64,000 nt of DNA from Erysipelatoclostridium sp. An173 (GCF_002160495.1 NZ_NFKR01000006.1:43876-107875); one strand, 5' to 3'; positions 8,364 to 18,682 are shown, numbered from the stretch's first letter. A program made the numbers and translations. The notes: generated by a model from the sequence alone, not told the origin.

Positions 8364-9065
8364 ATGGCAGAATTATTATACGAAGGAAAAGCAAAACAAG
8401 TTTATAAAACAGACAAAGAAGATGAATATTTAATTCATTATAAGGATGATGCAACAGCTGGAAACGGTGTTAAACATGATCAATTTGAAGGTAAAGGGGT
8501 TTTAAATAACACTATTTCATGTATTATCTTTGATATGCTTGAAGAAGCGGGAATTAAAACTCATATGATCAAAAAATTAAATGATCGCGATGTTTTAGTA
8601 AAAAAAGTAGAAATTTTCCCATTAGAAGTAATTATTCGTAATATAACTACTGGATCTTTCTGTAAAAGATTAGGAGCACCAGAAGGAATTGTTTTAGATG
8701 AACCAATTTTTGAATTAAGTTATAAAAATGATGATTATGGTGATCCACTTATTAATGAAGATCATGCCGTTGCTTTGAAATTATGTACTCGTGATGAATA
8801 CAACTTTATTAAAGAACAAACTTTAAAAATCAATGAATTATTAAAAGAATTTTTCTTAAGTTTAAATTTAAAATTAGTTGATTTTAAAATTGAATTTGGA
8901 AAAACACCTGATGGTGAAATCTTATTAGCTGATGAAATTTCTCCAGATTCTTGTCGTTTATGGGATGTAGAAACTAATCAAAAATATGATAAAGATGTTT
9001 TCAGACAAGATATTGGTGATTTAATTGAAACTTATAAAGCTGTATTAGCTAGAATGCAAAAATAA
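8364..9065 (+). CDS. purC: SAICAR synthetase (phosphoribosylaminoimidazole-succinocarboxamide synthase)
   Basis: PurC ligates aspartate to CAIR with ATP. The 233-aa product starts ELLYEGKAKQVY, then has KDDATAGNG, the VEVIIRNITTGSF-like block (LEVIIRNITTGSFCKR), VDFKIEFGKTPDGEILLADEISPDSCRLWD and KDVFRQDIGD. The ATG at 8364 follows AAGGAGA. An earlier in-frame ATG at 8334 lies inside purE and is not used. The 13-bp gap to purE places it in the pur operon. Confidence 0.98.
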   Translation: MAELLYEGKAKQVYKTDKEDEYLIHYKDDATAGNGVKHDQFEGKGVLNNTISCIIFDMLEEAGIKTHMIKKLNDRDVLVKKVEIFPLEVIIRNITTGSFCKRLGAPEGIVLDEPIFELSYKNDDYGDPLINEDHAVALKLCTRDEYNFIKEQTLKINELLKEFFLSLNLKLVDFKIEFGKTPDGEILLADEISPDSCRLWDVETNQKYDKDVFRQDIGDLIETYKAVLARMQK

Positions 9066-9079
9066 AAGGGGAACATAAA

Positions 9080-10105
9080 ATGGATTACAAAAAAGCTGGA
9101 GTAGATATTGAAGCTGGATATAAATCAGTAGAGTTAATGAAAAAACACGTTAAAGAAACAATGCGTCCTGAAGTATTAGGTGGTTTAGGTGGTTTTGCTG
9201 GTGCTTTTGATTTGAGTGCTATTAAAAATATGGATGAACCAGTTTTATTATCAGGAACAGATGGTTGTGGTACAAAAGTTAAATTAGCATTTATCATGGA
9301 TAAACATGATACAATTGGAATCGATGCTGTTGCGATGTGTGTTAATGATATTGCTTGTTCAGGTGGAGAACCACTATTTTTCCTAGATTATATTGCTTGT
9401 GGAAAAAATTATCCTGAAAAAATTGCGACAATTGTAAGTGGTGTAGCTGAAGGTTGTAAACAATCTGGTTGTGCCTTAGTTGGTGGTGAAACAGCCGAAC
9501 ATCCTGGGCTTATGCCTGAAGATGATTATGATCTTGCTGGTTTTGCAGTTGGAGTTGTTGATAAAAAAGATATTATCAATGGTCAAAATATTAAATCAGG
9601 TGATGTTTTAGTAGGTATTGCTTCAAGTGGTGTGCATAGTAATGGTTTTTCATTAGTACGTCAAGTATTTGAAATGACTAAAGAATCTTTAGATACTTAT
9701 TATGATGAATTAGGTAAAACATTAGGTGAAGCTTTAATTACCCCAACTAGAATTTATGTCAAAGCATTGAAAAACATTAAAGACGCTGGTGTAGTAGTCA
9801 AAGGATGCTCACATATTACTGGTGGCGGTTTTGATGAAAATATTCCTAGAATGTTGCCAGATAATGCTGTAGCAGTTGTTAAAAAAGATAGCTACGAAGT
9901 TCCTGAAATCTTTAAACTTATTGCTAAAAAAGGTAATGTTAGTGAAGATGTAATGTACAATACATTTAATATGGGAATTGGAATGGTTATTGCTTTAGAT
10001 CCAGATGATGTTGTTAAAGCAACAGCAGCAATTGAAGCAGCTGGTGATAAATGTTATGTTATTGGAACTATTGAAAACGGCACTAAAGGAGTTAAATTAT
10101 GTTAA
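9080..10105 (+). CDS. purM: Phosphoribosylformylglycinamidine cyclo-ligase (AIR synthetase)
   Basis: PurM closes the imidazole ring of FGAM to form AIR, using ATP. The 341-aa product shows DYKKAGVDIEAG at the N-terminus, LLSGTDGCGTKVKLAF, DAVAMCVNDIACSGGEPLFFLDY, the GGETAEHPG loop, GLASSGVHSNGFSLVR-like (GIASSGVHSNGFSLVR) and HITGGGFDENIPRM. It belongs to the same ATP-binding superfamily as the synthetase half of PurL. AAAGGGG precedes the start. Its end overlaps purN by 7 bp. Confidence 0.98.
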   Translation: MDYKKAGVDIEAGYKSVELMKKHVKETMRPEVLGGLGGFAGAFDLSAIKNMDEPVLLSGTDGCGTKVKLAFIMDKHDTIGIDAVAMCVNDIACSGGEPLFFLDYIACGKNYPEKIATIVSGVAEGCKQSGCALVGGETAEHPGLMPEDDYDLAGFAVGVVDKKDIINGQNIKSGDVLVGIASSGVHSNGFSLVRQVFEMTKESLDTYYDELGKTLGEALITPTRIYVKALKNIKDAGVVVKGCSHITGGGFDENIPRMLPDNAVAVVKKDSYEVPEIFKLIAKKGNVSEDVMYNTFNMGIGMVIALDPDDVVKATAAIEAAGDKCYVIGTIENGTKGVKLC

Positions 10106-10692
10106 AAATAGCAGTCTTTGTTTCTGGAGGCGGAACAGACTTGCAATCAGTTATTGATGCTGTTGAAAATGGCAGCATTAATGGTGAAATTGTTTTAGTT
10201 GTTTCTAATCGCAAAAATGCATATGGGCTAAAACGTGCTGAATTAGCTGGTATTGAAACTGCAGTAGTTAGAAAAGATGATGAGCTGCTTGTAAAGATGT
10301 TACAAGAAAGAAATGTTGATTTAATAGTTTTAGCTGGATATTTAGCTATTTTAACAGATGTTTTAATCGATGCTTATCCAAATAAAATCATTAATATTCA
10401 TCCTTCATTAATTCCTTCATTTTGTGGACCAGGTTTTTATGGAATGCATGTTCATGAAAGTGTTTTAGCAAGAGGAGTTAAAGTAACTGGAGCAACGGTT
10501 CATTTTGTAAGTAATGAAGTTGATGGTGGACCAATTATTTTACAAGAAGCTTGTAATATTGATGATTTAGACAATGCTAGTGATATTCAAGCAAGAGTTT
10601 TAGAAATTGAACATCGTATTTTACCAAAGGCAGTAGCATTATTTTGTGATGGAAAAATAGTTGTTGAAAATGAAAGGGCTAAGGTGATTTAA
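10099..10692 (+). CDS. purN: Phosphoribosylglycinamide formyltransferase
   Basis: PurN transfers the formyl group of 10-formyl-THF to GAR, which couples it to the fhs product upstream. The 197-aa product has FVSGGGTDLQSVIDA at the phosphate site, LAGYLAILTD, the catalytic NIHPSLIPSF region (Asn and His), and GATVHFVSNEVDGGPIILQ with the catalytic Asp. It starts 7 bp inside purM and ends directly at the GTG of purH, so these genes are translationally coupled. Confidence 0.97.
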   Translation: MLKIAVFVSGGGTDLQSVIDAVENGSINGEIVLVVSNRKNAYGLKRAELAGIETAVVRKDDELLVKMLQERNVDLIVLAGYLAILTDVLIDAYPNKIINIHPSLIPSFCGPGFYGMHVHESVLARGVKVTGATVHFVSNEVDGGPIILQEACNIDDLDNASDIQARVLEIEHRILPKAVALFCDGKIVVENERAKVI

Positions 10693-12216
10693 GTGAAAAG
10701 AGCATTAGTTAGTGTAACTAATAAAGATGGAATTGTAGATTTTTGTAAAGGCTTAGTTGAATTAGGATTTGAAATTGTTTCAACTGGGGGAACTATGGCT
10801 AAATTACAAGAAGCCAATGTTCCATGTATTGCTATTGATGATGTAACAGGATTTCCAGAAATTTTAGATGGTCGTGTAAAGACTTTACATCCAAAAGTAC
10901 ATGGTGGTTTGTTATTTAGAAGAGATGTTAAAGAACATGTTGAAACAGTTAAAGAGATGGGAATTACGCCAATTGATTTAGTTTGTGTTAATTTATATGA
11001 GTTTGAAAAAGCTTTAAAAGCCGGTAAACCAATGGCAGATATGATTGAAAATATCGATATCGGTGGTCCATCAATGATTCGTTCAGCAGCTAAAAACTTT
11101 AAAGATGTTTTAATTGTTACTGACCCAAGTGATTATAATAATGTTTTAGAAGCAATTAAAAATAATAGTGATGATTTTGATTTTAGATTAAATCTTGCAT
11201 ATAAAGCCTTTTCAACAACAGGTGCTTATGATGCCATGATTTCACGCTATTTTGCTGGGGTTGTTGGTGATGATTTCCCAGATACATTAAATATTAGTTT
11301 AAAGAAAACTGAACATTTACGTTATGGTGAAAATTCACAACAACGTGCTAATGCATATGTTGATCCATTTGTTCAACATAGTCTATTAGATTATGAACAA
11401 TTACACGGAAAAGAAATTTCATTCAATAATGTTAATGATTTATATGGAGCAGTTGCTTTAGTTCGTGAATTTAAAGATCAAATCGTAACAGCAGCAATTA
11501 AACACTCAACACCTTGTGGAGTAGCTATTGGTAAAGATGGTTACGATTCTTATATGAAAGCTTATGAAGCTGATCCTCAAAGTATTTTTGGTGGTATCGT
11601 AGCTGTTAATTATAAAATTGATAAAAAGACAGCAGAAGAAATGCATAAAATTTTCCTAGAAATTGTTGCAGCACCAGATTTTGATGATGATGCTTTAGAA
11701 ATTTTAAAGAAAAAGAAAAATTTACGTATTTTAAAATTAAAGAATCCAGAAGTTCGTGAAGCAAAATATGATATTAAATATTTAGAAGGAAAAGTACTTG
11801 TTCAAGATATCAATACCGAAATGATCAAAGAAATGAACTGTGTTACTGAAGCTAAACCAACTGAAAGTCAAATCAGCGATATGGAATTTGGAATGCGTGT
11901 AGTTAAATTCGTAAAATCAAATGCAATCTGTATTGTTAAAAATGGTGTAACATTAGCAGTTGGTGGTGGTCAAACATCACGTGTTTGGGCATTAGAAAAT
12001 GCAATTCATAATAATCCTGATAAAGATTTCGATGGAGCTGTTTTAGCAAGTGATGCTTTCTTCCCATTTAGCGACTGTGTTGAAGTTGCTTATAAAGCAG
12101 GAATTAAAGCAATTGTTCAACCTGGTGGTTCTATTAGAGATCAAGAATCAATTGATTATTGTAATGAAAAAGGTATTCCAATGGTATTTACAGGATATCG
12201 TCACTTTAGACATTAA
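10693..12216 (+). CDS. purH: Bifunctional AICAR transformylase / IMP cyclohydrolase
   Basis: PurH carries out the last two steps to IMP. The 507-aa product begins at a GTG right after the purN stop, with AAGGTGA upstream. The N-terminal MGS-like cyclohydrolase (KRALVSVTNKDG, VSTGGTMAKL, GRVKTLHPKVHGGLLFRR) spans about 1-140. The transformylase follows, with RYGENSQQ, AAIKHSTPCGVAIG (catalytic Lys-His), FGGIVAVN and ASDAFFPFSDCVE. It consumes 10-formyl-THF and handles AICAR (ZMP), the very metabolite family sensed by the operon's riboswitch. Confidence 0.98.
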   Translation: MKRALVSVTNKDGIVDFCKGLVELGFEIVSTGGTMAKLQEANVPCIAIDDVTGFPEILDGRVKTLHPKVHGGLLFRRDVKEHVETVKEMGITPIDLVCVNLYEFEKALKAGKPMADMIENIDIGGPSMIRSAAKNFKDVLIVTDPSDYNNVLEAIKNNSDDFDFRLNLAYKAFSTTGAYDAMISRYFAGVVGDDFPDTLNISLKKTEHLRYGENSQQRANAYVDPFVQHSLLDYEQLHGKEISFNNVNDLYGAVALVREFKDQIVTAAIKHSTPCGVAIGKDGYDSYMKAYEADPQSIFGGIVAVNYKIDKKTAEEMHKIFLEIVAAPDFDDDALEILKKKKNLRILKLKNPEVREAKYDIKYLEGKVLVQDINTEMIKEMNCVTEAKPTESQISDMEFGMRVVKFVKSNAICIVKNGVTLAVGGGQTSRVWALENAIHNNPDKDFDGAVLASDAFFPFSDCVEVAYKAGIKAIVQPGGSIRDQESIDYCNEKGIPMVFTGYRHFRH

Positions 12217-12233
12217 TGGAAAGGCTAAAAAAT

Positions 12234-13484
12234 ATGAAAGTATTAGTAATTGGTAGTGGTGGTCGTGAACATGCGATTGCATATAAATTAAATCAAAGTG
12301 AAAAAGTTGATAAGATTTATGCTATTCCTGGTAATCCAGGGATAGCAAAAATCGGTGAATGTGTTGCTGGTAGTGTTGAAGATAATGAAATGATCGTTAA
12401 ATTTGCAAAAGATCATAATATTGATTTAACGGTAATTGGACCTGAAGTACCATTATGTAATGGTTTGGCTGATGATTTAGAAGCAGCTGGCCTAATGGCT
12501 TTTGGACCAACTAAATATGCTGCAACATTAGAAGGAAGTAAAGCATTCTCGAAAGACTTTATGATTCGTCATAATATTCCAACAGCTCGTTATAAAGAGG
12601 TAAATAGTTATGATGAAGCTGTCGAAGCAATAAATGATTTCCAATTTCCTTTAGTAATTAAAGCTGATGGTTTAGCAGCTGGAAAAGGTGTCGTTATTGT
12701 TGAAAATGTTGATGATGCTAAAAAAACATTAAAAGAAATGATGGTTGATGGCAGCTTAGATGGTGCTGGAAGTAAAGTTGTTTTAGAAGAATTTTTAACA
12801 GGGTTTGAATGTTCTTTACTTTGCTTTACAGATGGAACAACAATTGTACCAATGGTAAGTGCTAAAGATCATAAACAAGTTTTTGACGGTAATACTGGTC
12901 CTAATACTGGTGGTATGGGAACTGTATCACCAAATCCTTTCTTACCTGAAGGTATGGACGAGATTTTTGAAAAAGAAATTTTAGAACCATTTATGGCTGG
13001 TTTAAAAGCCGATAACATGGATTATCGTGGTGTTGTATTTATTGGTTTAATGATTGAAAATAATAAACCAAAAGTATTAGAATTCAATGTTCGTTTCGGT
13101 GATCCAGAAACACAATCAATCATGCTTCGTTTAGATAGTGATTTATATGATATTATGGTAGCTTGTGCGACTAAAACATTAAAAGATGTTGAAGTAAAAT
13201 GGAATGATAAACATGTTGCATGTTTAGTACTTGCAAGTCAAGGATATCCAGGAAGTTATCCAAAAGGAATTGAAATAAAAAATATCGATGACTGTGATGA
13301 TTGTGTAGTATTCCATGCCGGAACAGCTATCAAAGATGGAAAATTAGTGACTAGTGGTGGTCGTGTCTTAAATATTTGTGCTACTGGTGATTCTTTAGAT
13401 GAGGTACGTGAAAAAGTATATAAAGTAGCCAATAAAATTGATTTTGATGGTAAATTCTACCGCAATGATATCGGACTTAGATAG
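12234..13484 (+). CDS. purD: Phosphoribosylamine--glycine ligase (GAR synthetase)
   Basis: PurD joins glycine to phosphoribosylamine with ATP. The 416-aa ATP-grasp enzyme begins MKVLVIGSGGREHAIA and contains PGNPGIAK, TVIGPEVPLCNGLADD, LVIKADGLAAGKGVVIV, DHKQVFDGNTGPNTGGMG and EFNVRFGDPETQ. The ATG at 12234 is preferred over 12216 because GGAAAGG lies between them and would be the ribosome binding site. Confidence 0.98.
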   Translation: MKVLVIGSGGREHAIAYKLNQSEKVDKIYAIPGNPGIAKIGECVAGSVEDNEMIVKFAKDHNIDLTVIGPEVPLCNGLADDLEAAGLMAFGPTKYAATLEGSKAFSKDFMIRHNIPTARYKEVNSYDEAVEAINDFQFPLVIKADGLAAGKGVVIVENVDDAKKTLKEMMVDGSLDGAGSKVVLEEFLTGFECSLLCFTDGTTIVPMVSAKDHKQVFDGNTGPNTGGMGTVSPNPFLPEGMDEIFEKEILEPFMAGLKADNMDYRGVVFIGLMIENNKPKVLEFNVRFGDPETQSIMLRLDSDLYDIMVACATKTLKDVEVKWNDKHVACLVLASQGYPGSYPKGIEIKNIDDCDDCVVFHAGTAIKDGKLVTSGGRVLNICATGDSLDEVREKVYKVANKIDFDGKFYRNDIGLR

Positions 13485-13494
13485 GGGGATGAAA

Positions 13495-16400
13495 ATGAGT
13501 AATGTAAAGCGAATCTATGTTGAAAAACGTTTAGCTTATGCAACAGAAGCCAATGAAACAAAACAAAATTTAAGTCAACAGCTAAATATAAATATTAATT
13601 CTTTAAGAATAATTAATCGTTATGACATTCAAGGTATTAGCGATGATGTGTTAAATCAAGGAATTAATACAATTTTAGCTGAACCAATGGTTGATGATGT
13701 ATATCAAGAAAGTTTCCCGGTAAGTAATCAAGAGTCAGTTTTTGCGATTGAATATTTACCTGGTCAATATGATCAAAGAGCAGATTCTTGTGAACAATGT
13801 TTTGCAATTTTAACTGGTAATACAGATGCTAAAGTTAAATGTGCTCGTGTATATGCAATTGATTTTGAAGGTGATAGAGATGAAGTTTTAAAGAAAATCC
13901 AAAACTTCTTAATTAATCCAGTTGATCAAAGACTTGCTAGCCTTGAAAAGCCAGAAGATTTAAATGATGCTGCTCCTGATATTAAGCCAGTTCCAACTAT
14001 TGAAGGATTTAATGAATTAGATAAAGCCGGATTAGAAAATTTCTTAAGTGAAAATGGAATGGCAATGAGTTATGATGATTTAAAAGTGACTCAAGATTAT
14101 TTTAAAAATGAAGAAAAACGTGATCCGACAGAAACAGAATTAAAAGTATTAGATACATACTGGTCAGATCATTGTCGTCATACTACATTTGCAACTGTAA
14201 TTACTGATTTAGATATTGAAAGTGGTGCTTTTAAAGAAATTTTAGAAAAAGATGTTGAAGACTATAAGACAAGTCGTCATTTAGTTTATGGTATTGATAC
14301 TAAACGTCCACTTACATTAATGGATTTAGCAACAATTTCAATGAAAGAATTACGTAAGACAGGTTATTTAGATGATTTAGAAGTTTCTGAAGAAATCAAT
14401 GCTTGTTCAGTAGAAATTACAGTTCATACTAGTGAAGGTGATGAACAATGGTTATTGATGTTTAAAAATGAAACTCATAACCATCCAACTGAAATCGAAC
14501 CATTTGGTGGTGCGGCAACATGTTTAGGTGGTGCAATTCGTGATCCATTATCTGGACGTGCCTATGTTTATCAATCAATGAGAATCACTGGTGCTAGTGA
14601 TCCTCGTAAATCATTAGAAGAAACAATGAAAGGTAAATTGCCACAAAGAAAACTATGTAAAGAATCAGCTCATGGATTTTCATCTTATGGAAACCAAATT
14701 GGTTTAACAACAGGTTATGTACATGAAATTTATGATGATGGTTACACAGCTAAAAGAATGGAATTAGGTGCTGTTGTGGCTGCTGCTCCTAAAGAACAAG
14801 TAAAACGATTAGAACCATTAAATGGACATATTGTTTTATTAATTGGTGGTCGTACTGGTCGTGATGGTATTGGTGGAGCAACTGGTTCTTCTAAATCACA
14901 TGATGTAAAATCTATTGAAACAGCTGGTGCTGAAGTACAAAAAGGTAATCCAGTAGAAGAACGAAAAATTCAACGTTTATTTAGAAATAAAGAAGTAAGT
15001 GAAAAAATCGTTCGTTGTAACGACTTTGGAGCTGGTGGTGTCTGTGTAGCTGTTGGTGAATTAGCACCAGGGCTAGAAATTAATTTAGATGCGGTATTGA
15101 AAAAATATGAAGGATTAACTGGTACAGAACTTGCTATTTCTGAATCTCAAGAACGTATGGCAATTGTTATTGATCCTAAAGATGCTGACTTTATTAAAGA
15201 ACAATGTGCTAAAGAAAATCTTGAAGTTGTTCAAGTAGCTGTAGTTACAGATAAAAATCGCCTAGTTATGAAACATATGGGACAAGATATTGTCAATATT
15301 TCAAGAGAATTTTTAGATGCTGCTGGGGCAGATCGTTATCAAGATGTTAAAATCACTTTACCTGATTTTGAAAAAACACCTTTCGATGAAGTACCACAAA
15401 CAAGTTTTGTAAAGACTGTAAAAGAAACTTTATCTAAACTAAGTGTTGCTTCACAAAAAGGATTAATTGAAATGTTTGACTCATCAATTGGAAATGGAAC
15501 AGTACTATCTCCATTTGGTGGTATCAAATATCATAGTGAAACTGAAGGTATGGCTGCATTAATACCAGTTTTAGATAAAGAAACTACAACATGTTCAATT
15601 ATGGCATATGGATATAATCCAGTTATATCAAAATGGTCTCCTTATCATGGAGCAATGTATGCAATTGTTGAATCAGTAGCCAAAATTGTAGCTATGGGTG
15701 GAGATTATCATAAAATTAGATTCTCTTTCCAAGAGTACTTTGAAAAATTATTAGATAATCCAGTTAGCTGGGGTAAACCAATGGCAGCTTTATTAGGTGC
15801 TTATCGAGTACAAAGTGCTTTAAAATTACCATCAATTGGTGGAAAAGATAGTATGTCAGGATCATTTGAAGATCTTCATGTACCACCAACTTTAGTATCT
15901 TTTGCTATTACTAGCGGTGAAGTAGATGATGTAATGACACCAGAAGCAAAAGAAACAGGACATGTTTTAGCTGAAGTTATGATCAAAAAAGATAAGTTTA
16001 AAGTTTTTGATTTTGATCATTTACAAAAACAATATGATGCAATCATGTCATTAATGAAAGAAAAGAAAATTTATAGTGCTTACACAGTAAAAGATGGCGG
16101 TGTTATTGAAGCTGTTAGTAAAATGGCTTTTGGTAATGGAATAGGTGCTGCATTTAATACTGGATATAGTCTAGGAAGCTATTTAGTACGCAATTACGGT
16201 AATATTATTATTGAAGTAAAATCTGAAAAAGATTTAAGTGTTTTTGATAAATATCGTATTGTAGCTACTACTAATGATAGTGAAGCTTTATCTTATGGTG
16301 GAGAAATGATTTCTTTAGATGAAGCATATGCAATTAATAAAGAACCATTAGAAAAAGTTTATCCTACTAGAGAAAAAGCTCCTACAAGTGAAATAAAAGT

Positions 16401-17256
16401 AGCTGCATGTAAGACAAGATCAGATTTACAACCAAAAGTAATTGTTGAAAAACCATTAGTGGTTATTCCTGTTTTCCCAGGAACTAACTGTGAATATGAT
16501 TCAGCTAGAGCATTTAAAAAAGCTGGTGCCCAAGTTGAAATGGTATTAGTTAGAAATAAAACTCAAGAAATGCTTAATGATTCAATTGATGAATTAGAAG
16601 CTGCAATTAAACGTGCCAACATTGTAATGTTACCTGGTGGTTTCAGTGCTGGTGATGAACCAGAAGGTTCTGGTAAATTTATTGCTACGGTATTAAGAAA
16701 CCCACGTTTAAAAGCTGCAATTACTGATTTATTAGAAAATCGTGATGGTTTAATGATTGGTATTTGTAATGGATTCCAAGCATTAGTTAAATTAGGATTA
16801 TTACCTTACGGTGAAATTAAAGATATGTCTAAAGATGATCCAACATTAACATTTAATACTATTGGTCGCCATGTTTCACAAATGGTCGATACACGTATTG
16901 GTAGTGTAAAATCACCATGGTTAAAATATGTAAATGTTGATGATGTTTATACAATTCCAGTAAGTCATGGTGAAGGACGTTTCGTTGCTCCAAAAGAAAC
17001 TATTGAAAAATTATTTGAAAACGGGCAAGTGTTCTCACAATATGTTGATCCAAATCGTAAAGTAACAATGCAAACGCCATATAATCCTAATGGATCAATG
17101 TATGCAATCGAAGGAATTATTTCTTTAGATGGTCGTGTTATTGGAAAAATGGGTCATAGTGAACGCCAAGGTGAAAATCGCTTTAAAAACGTTTATGGTG
17201 AAATGGACCAAAAATTGTTTGAAGCTGGAGTAGATTATTTTAGAGGTGGAAAATAG
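13495..17256 (+). CDS. purL: FGAM synthase, long single-chain form (PurL with fused glutaminase)
   Basis: The enzyme converts FGAR to FGAM using glutamine and ATP. At ~1253 aa it is the large one-chain form, so separate purQ and purS genes are not expected. Blocks seen are a PurS-like N-terminus, YWSDHCRHTTF, KNETHNHPTEIEPFGGAA, GGRTGRDGIGGATGSS, GAGGVCVAVGELA and SIGGKDSMSG. The C-terminal class I glutaminase has FPGTNCEYDSARA, MLPGGFSAGDEPEG, the nucleophile Cys in IGICNGFQALVKLG and HGEGRFVA. AGGGGG precedes the ATG at 13495; an ATG at 13489 is too close to it. Confidence 0.97.
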   Translation: MSNVKRIYVEKRLAYATEANETKQNLSQQLNININSLRIINRYDIQGISDDVLNQGINTILAEPMVDDVYQESFPVSNQESVFAIEYLPGQYDQRADSCEQCFAILTGNTDAKVKCARVYAIDFEGDRDEVLKKIQNFLINPVDQRLASLEKPEDLNDAAPDIKPVPTIEGFNELDKAGLENFLSENGMAMSYDDLKVTQDYFKNEEKRDPTETELKVLDTYWSDHCRHTTFATVITDLDIESGAFKEILEKDVEDYKTSRHLVYGIDTKRPLTLMDLATISMKELRKTGYLDDLEVSEEINACSVEITVHTSEGDEQWLLMFKNETHNHPTEIEPFGGAATCLGGAIRDPLSGRAYVYQSMRITGASDPRKSLEETMKGKLPQRKLCKESAHGFSSYGNQIGLTTGYVHEIYDDGYTAKRMELGAVVAAAPKEQVKRLEPLNGHIVLLIGGRTGRDGIGGATGSSKSHDVKSIETAGAEVQKGNPVEERKIQRLFRNKEVSEKIVRCNDFGAGGVCVAVGELAPGLEINLDAVLKKYEGLTGTELAISESQERMAIVIDPKDADFIKEQCAKENLEVVQVAVVTDKNRLVMKHMGQDIVNISREFLDAAGADRYQDVKITLPDFEKTPFDEVPQTSFVKTVKETLSKLSVASQKGLIEMFDSSIGNGTVLSPFGGIKYHSETEGMAALIPVLDKETTTCSIMAYGYNPVISKWSPYHGAMYAIVESVAKIVAMGGDYHKIRFSFQEYFEKLLDNPVSWGKPMAALLGAYRVQSALKLPSIGGKDSMSGSFEDLHVPPTLVSFAITSGEVDDVMTPEAKETGHVLAEVMIKKDKFKVFDFDHLQKQYDAIMSLMKEKKIYSAYTVKDGGVIEAVSKMAFGNGIGAAFNTGYSLGSYLVRNYGNIIIEVKSEKDLSVFDKYRIVATTNDSEALSYGGEMISLDEAYAINKEPLEKVYPTREKAPTSEIKVAACKTRSDLQPKVIVEKPLVVIPVFPGTNCEYDSARAFKKAGAQVEMVLVRNKTQEMLNDSIDELEAAIKRANIVMLPGGFSAGDEPEGSGKFIATVLRNPRLKAAITDLLENRDGLMIGICNGFQALVKLGLLPYGEIKDMSKDDPTLTFNTIGRHVSQMVDTRIGSVKSPWLKYVNVDDVYTIPVSHGEGRFVAPKETIEKLFENGQVFSQYVDPNRKVTMQTPYNPNGSMYAIEGIISLDGRVIGKMGHSERQGENRFKNVYGEMDQKLFEAGVDYFRGGK

Positions 17257-17257
17257 A

Positions 17258-18643
17258 ATGGAAAAACAAGAGTTTGAATGTTTAACACTTTGTCCATTAG
17301 ATGGTCGTTATTCGGGTGTTAAGGATGCTTTAGGAGAATATTTTTCGGAATATGCATTGGTAAAATATCGTGTTTTCGTTGAAATTCAATGGTTAAGATT
17401 TTTAATCGAAAATGTTGAAAATGATATTCTTGCGAAATTTAATCATGATGATATGGATAAATTAATGGCTATTACAAATGAATTCAATTATGATTCATTT
17501 GCTAGAATTAAAGAAATTGAAAGTACAACTCGTCATGATGTTAAAGCCGTAGAATATTTTATTGATGAACAAGTAAAAGCTTTAGGATTCGAATATTTAC
17601 AAAGTTTTGTTCATATTGGGTGTACTTCAGAAGATATTAATAATACTTCATATGCTTGTATGATAAAATATGGATTAAAAGATGTTTGGTTGAAAAAAGC
17701 TAAAGAATTAGCTAGTATAGTTGATAAATGGGCTGATGAACATAGTGATGATGCAATGCTTGCACATACTCATGGTCAACCAGCAACACCAACAACAATT
17801 GGTAAAGAATTTAAAGTATATGCATATCGTTTCTTATCAAGTATTGAAAATGTTGAATCTATTAAGATCAAAGCTAAATTTAATGGAGCAACAGGAAATT
17901 ATAGTGCAATTTTAACTGCTTTTCCTAATCTTGATTGGCCAGTATTAGCTAAAAAATTCGTTGAAGAATATTTAGGATTAACATTTAATCCATTGACAAC
18001 TCAAATTGAAAGTCATGATTATACTTGCCATATTTTAGATGGTGTACGTCATTTCAATAACGTATTAGTAGATTTTGATGTTGATATGTGGTTATATATT
18101 TCAATGGAATATTTTAAACAAATTCCAGTAAAAGGTGAAGTTGGAAGTTCAACAATGCCACATAAAGTTAATCCAATTAGATTTGAAAACAGTGAAGCTA
18201 ATATTGATATGTCAAATAATATCTGTGTTGCTTTATCAAATAAATTACCTAAATCAAGAATGCAACGTGATTTATCTGATTCATCTAGTCAAAGAAATTT
18301 AGGTTTAGCATTTGGATATTCACTACAAGCAATGAATGAAACAATTAATGGTTTAGCTAAATGTGTTGTTAATAAAGAAAAATTAGCAAGCGATTTAAAT
18401 GAAAAATGGGAAGTTCTTGCAGAACCAATTCAAACAATGCTTAGAAAATATGGTGTTCCTGATGCATATGATACTTTAAAAGCATTAACTCGTGGAAAGA
18501 GTATTTCTAAGGAAGATATTCTTAAATTTGCTGAAAGTTTGGAAATTCTATCAGATGAAGATCGTCAAACTTTAGTAGAAATGACACCAGCATCATATAT
18601 TGGTTTAGCTAACAAATTAGCAAAATTGGATTTAAATAAATAA
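17258..18643 (+). CDS. purB: Adenylosuccinate lyase
   Basis: PurB acts twice: SAICAR to AICAR, and adenylosuccinate to AMP. The 461-aa product matches the longer E. coli-like type. Signatures include LCPLDGRYSG at the N-terminus, IESTTRHDVKAVEYF, FVHIGCTSEDINNT, LAHTHGQPATPTTIGKE and the lyase signature GEVGSSTMPHKVNPI. The ATG at 17258 follows AGAGGTGG, one base after the purL stop. It is the last gene of the operon. purF and purA are not in the window. Confidence 0.98.
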   Translation: MEKQEFECLTLCPLDGRYSGVKDALGEYFSEYALVKYRVFVEIQWLRFLIENVENDILAKFNHDDMDKLMAITNEFNYDSFARIKEIESTTRHDVKAVEYFIDEQVKALGFEYLQSFVHIGCTSEDINNTSYACMIKYGLKDVWLKKAKELASIVDKWADEHSDDAMLAHTHGQPATPTTIGKEFKVYAYRFLSSIENVESIKIKAKFNGATGNYSAILTAFPNLDWPVLAKKFVEEYLGLTFNPLTTQIESHDYTCHILDGVRHFNNVLVDFDVDMWLYISMEYFKQIPVKGEVGSSTMPHKVNPIRFENSEANIDMSNNICVALSNKLPKSRMQRDLSDSSSQRNLGLAFGYSLQAMNETINGLAKCVVNKEKLASDLNEKWEVLAEPIQTMLRKYGVPDAYDTLKALTRGKSISKEDILKFAESLEILSDEDRQTLVEMTPASYIGLANKLAKLDLNK

Positions 18644-18650
18644 ATTAATT

Positions 18651-18682
18651 ACTAAGCTGTATAAATTACAGCTTAGTTTTTT
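18651..18682 (+). terminator. Terminator of the fhs-pur operon
   Basis: ACTAAGCTGT (18651-18660) and ACAGCTTAGT (18668-18677) are followed by six Ts. Confidence 0.88.

Noticed and set aside
17721..17915. A second-frame ORF within purB
   Set aside because: purB is intact across this region, and the ORF is a Gln/Met/His-rich frame shadow.
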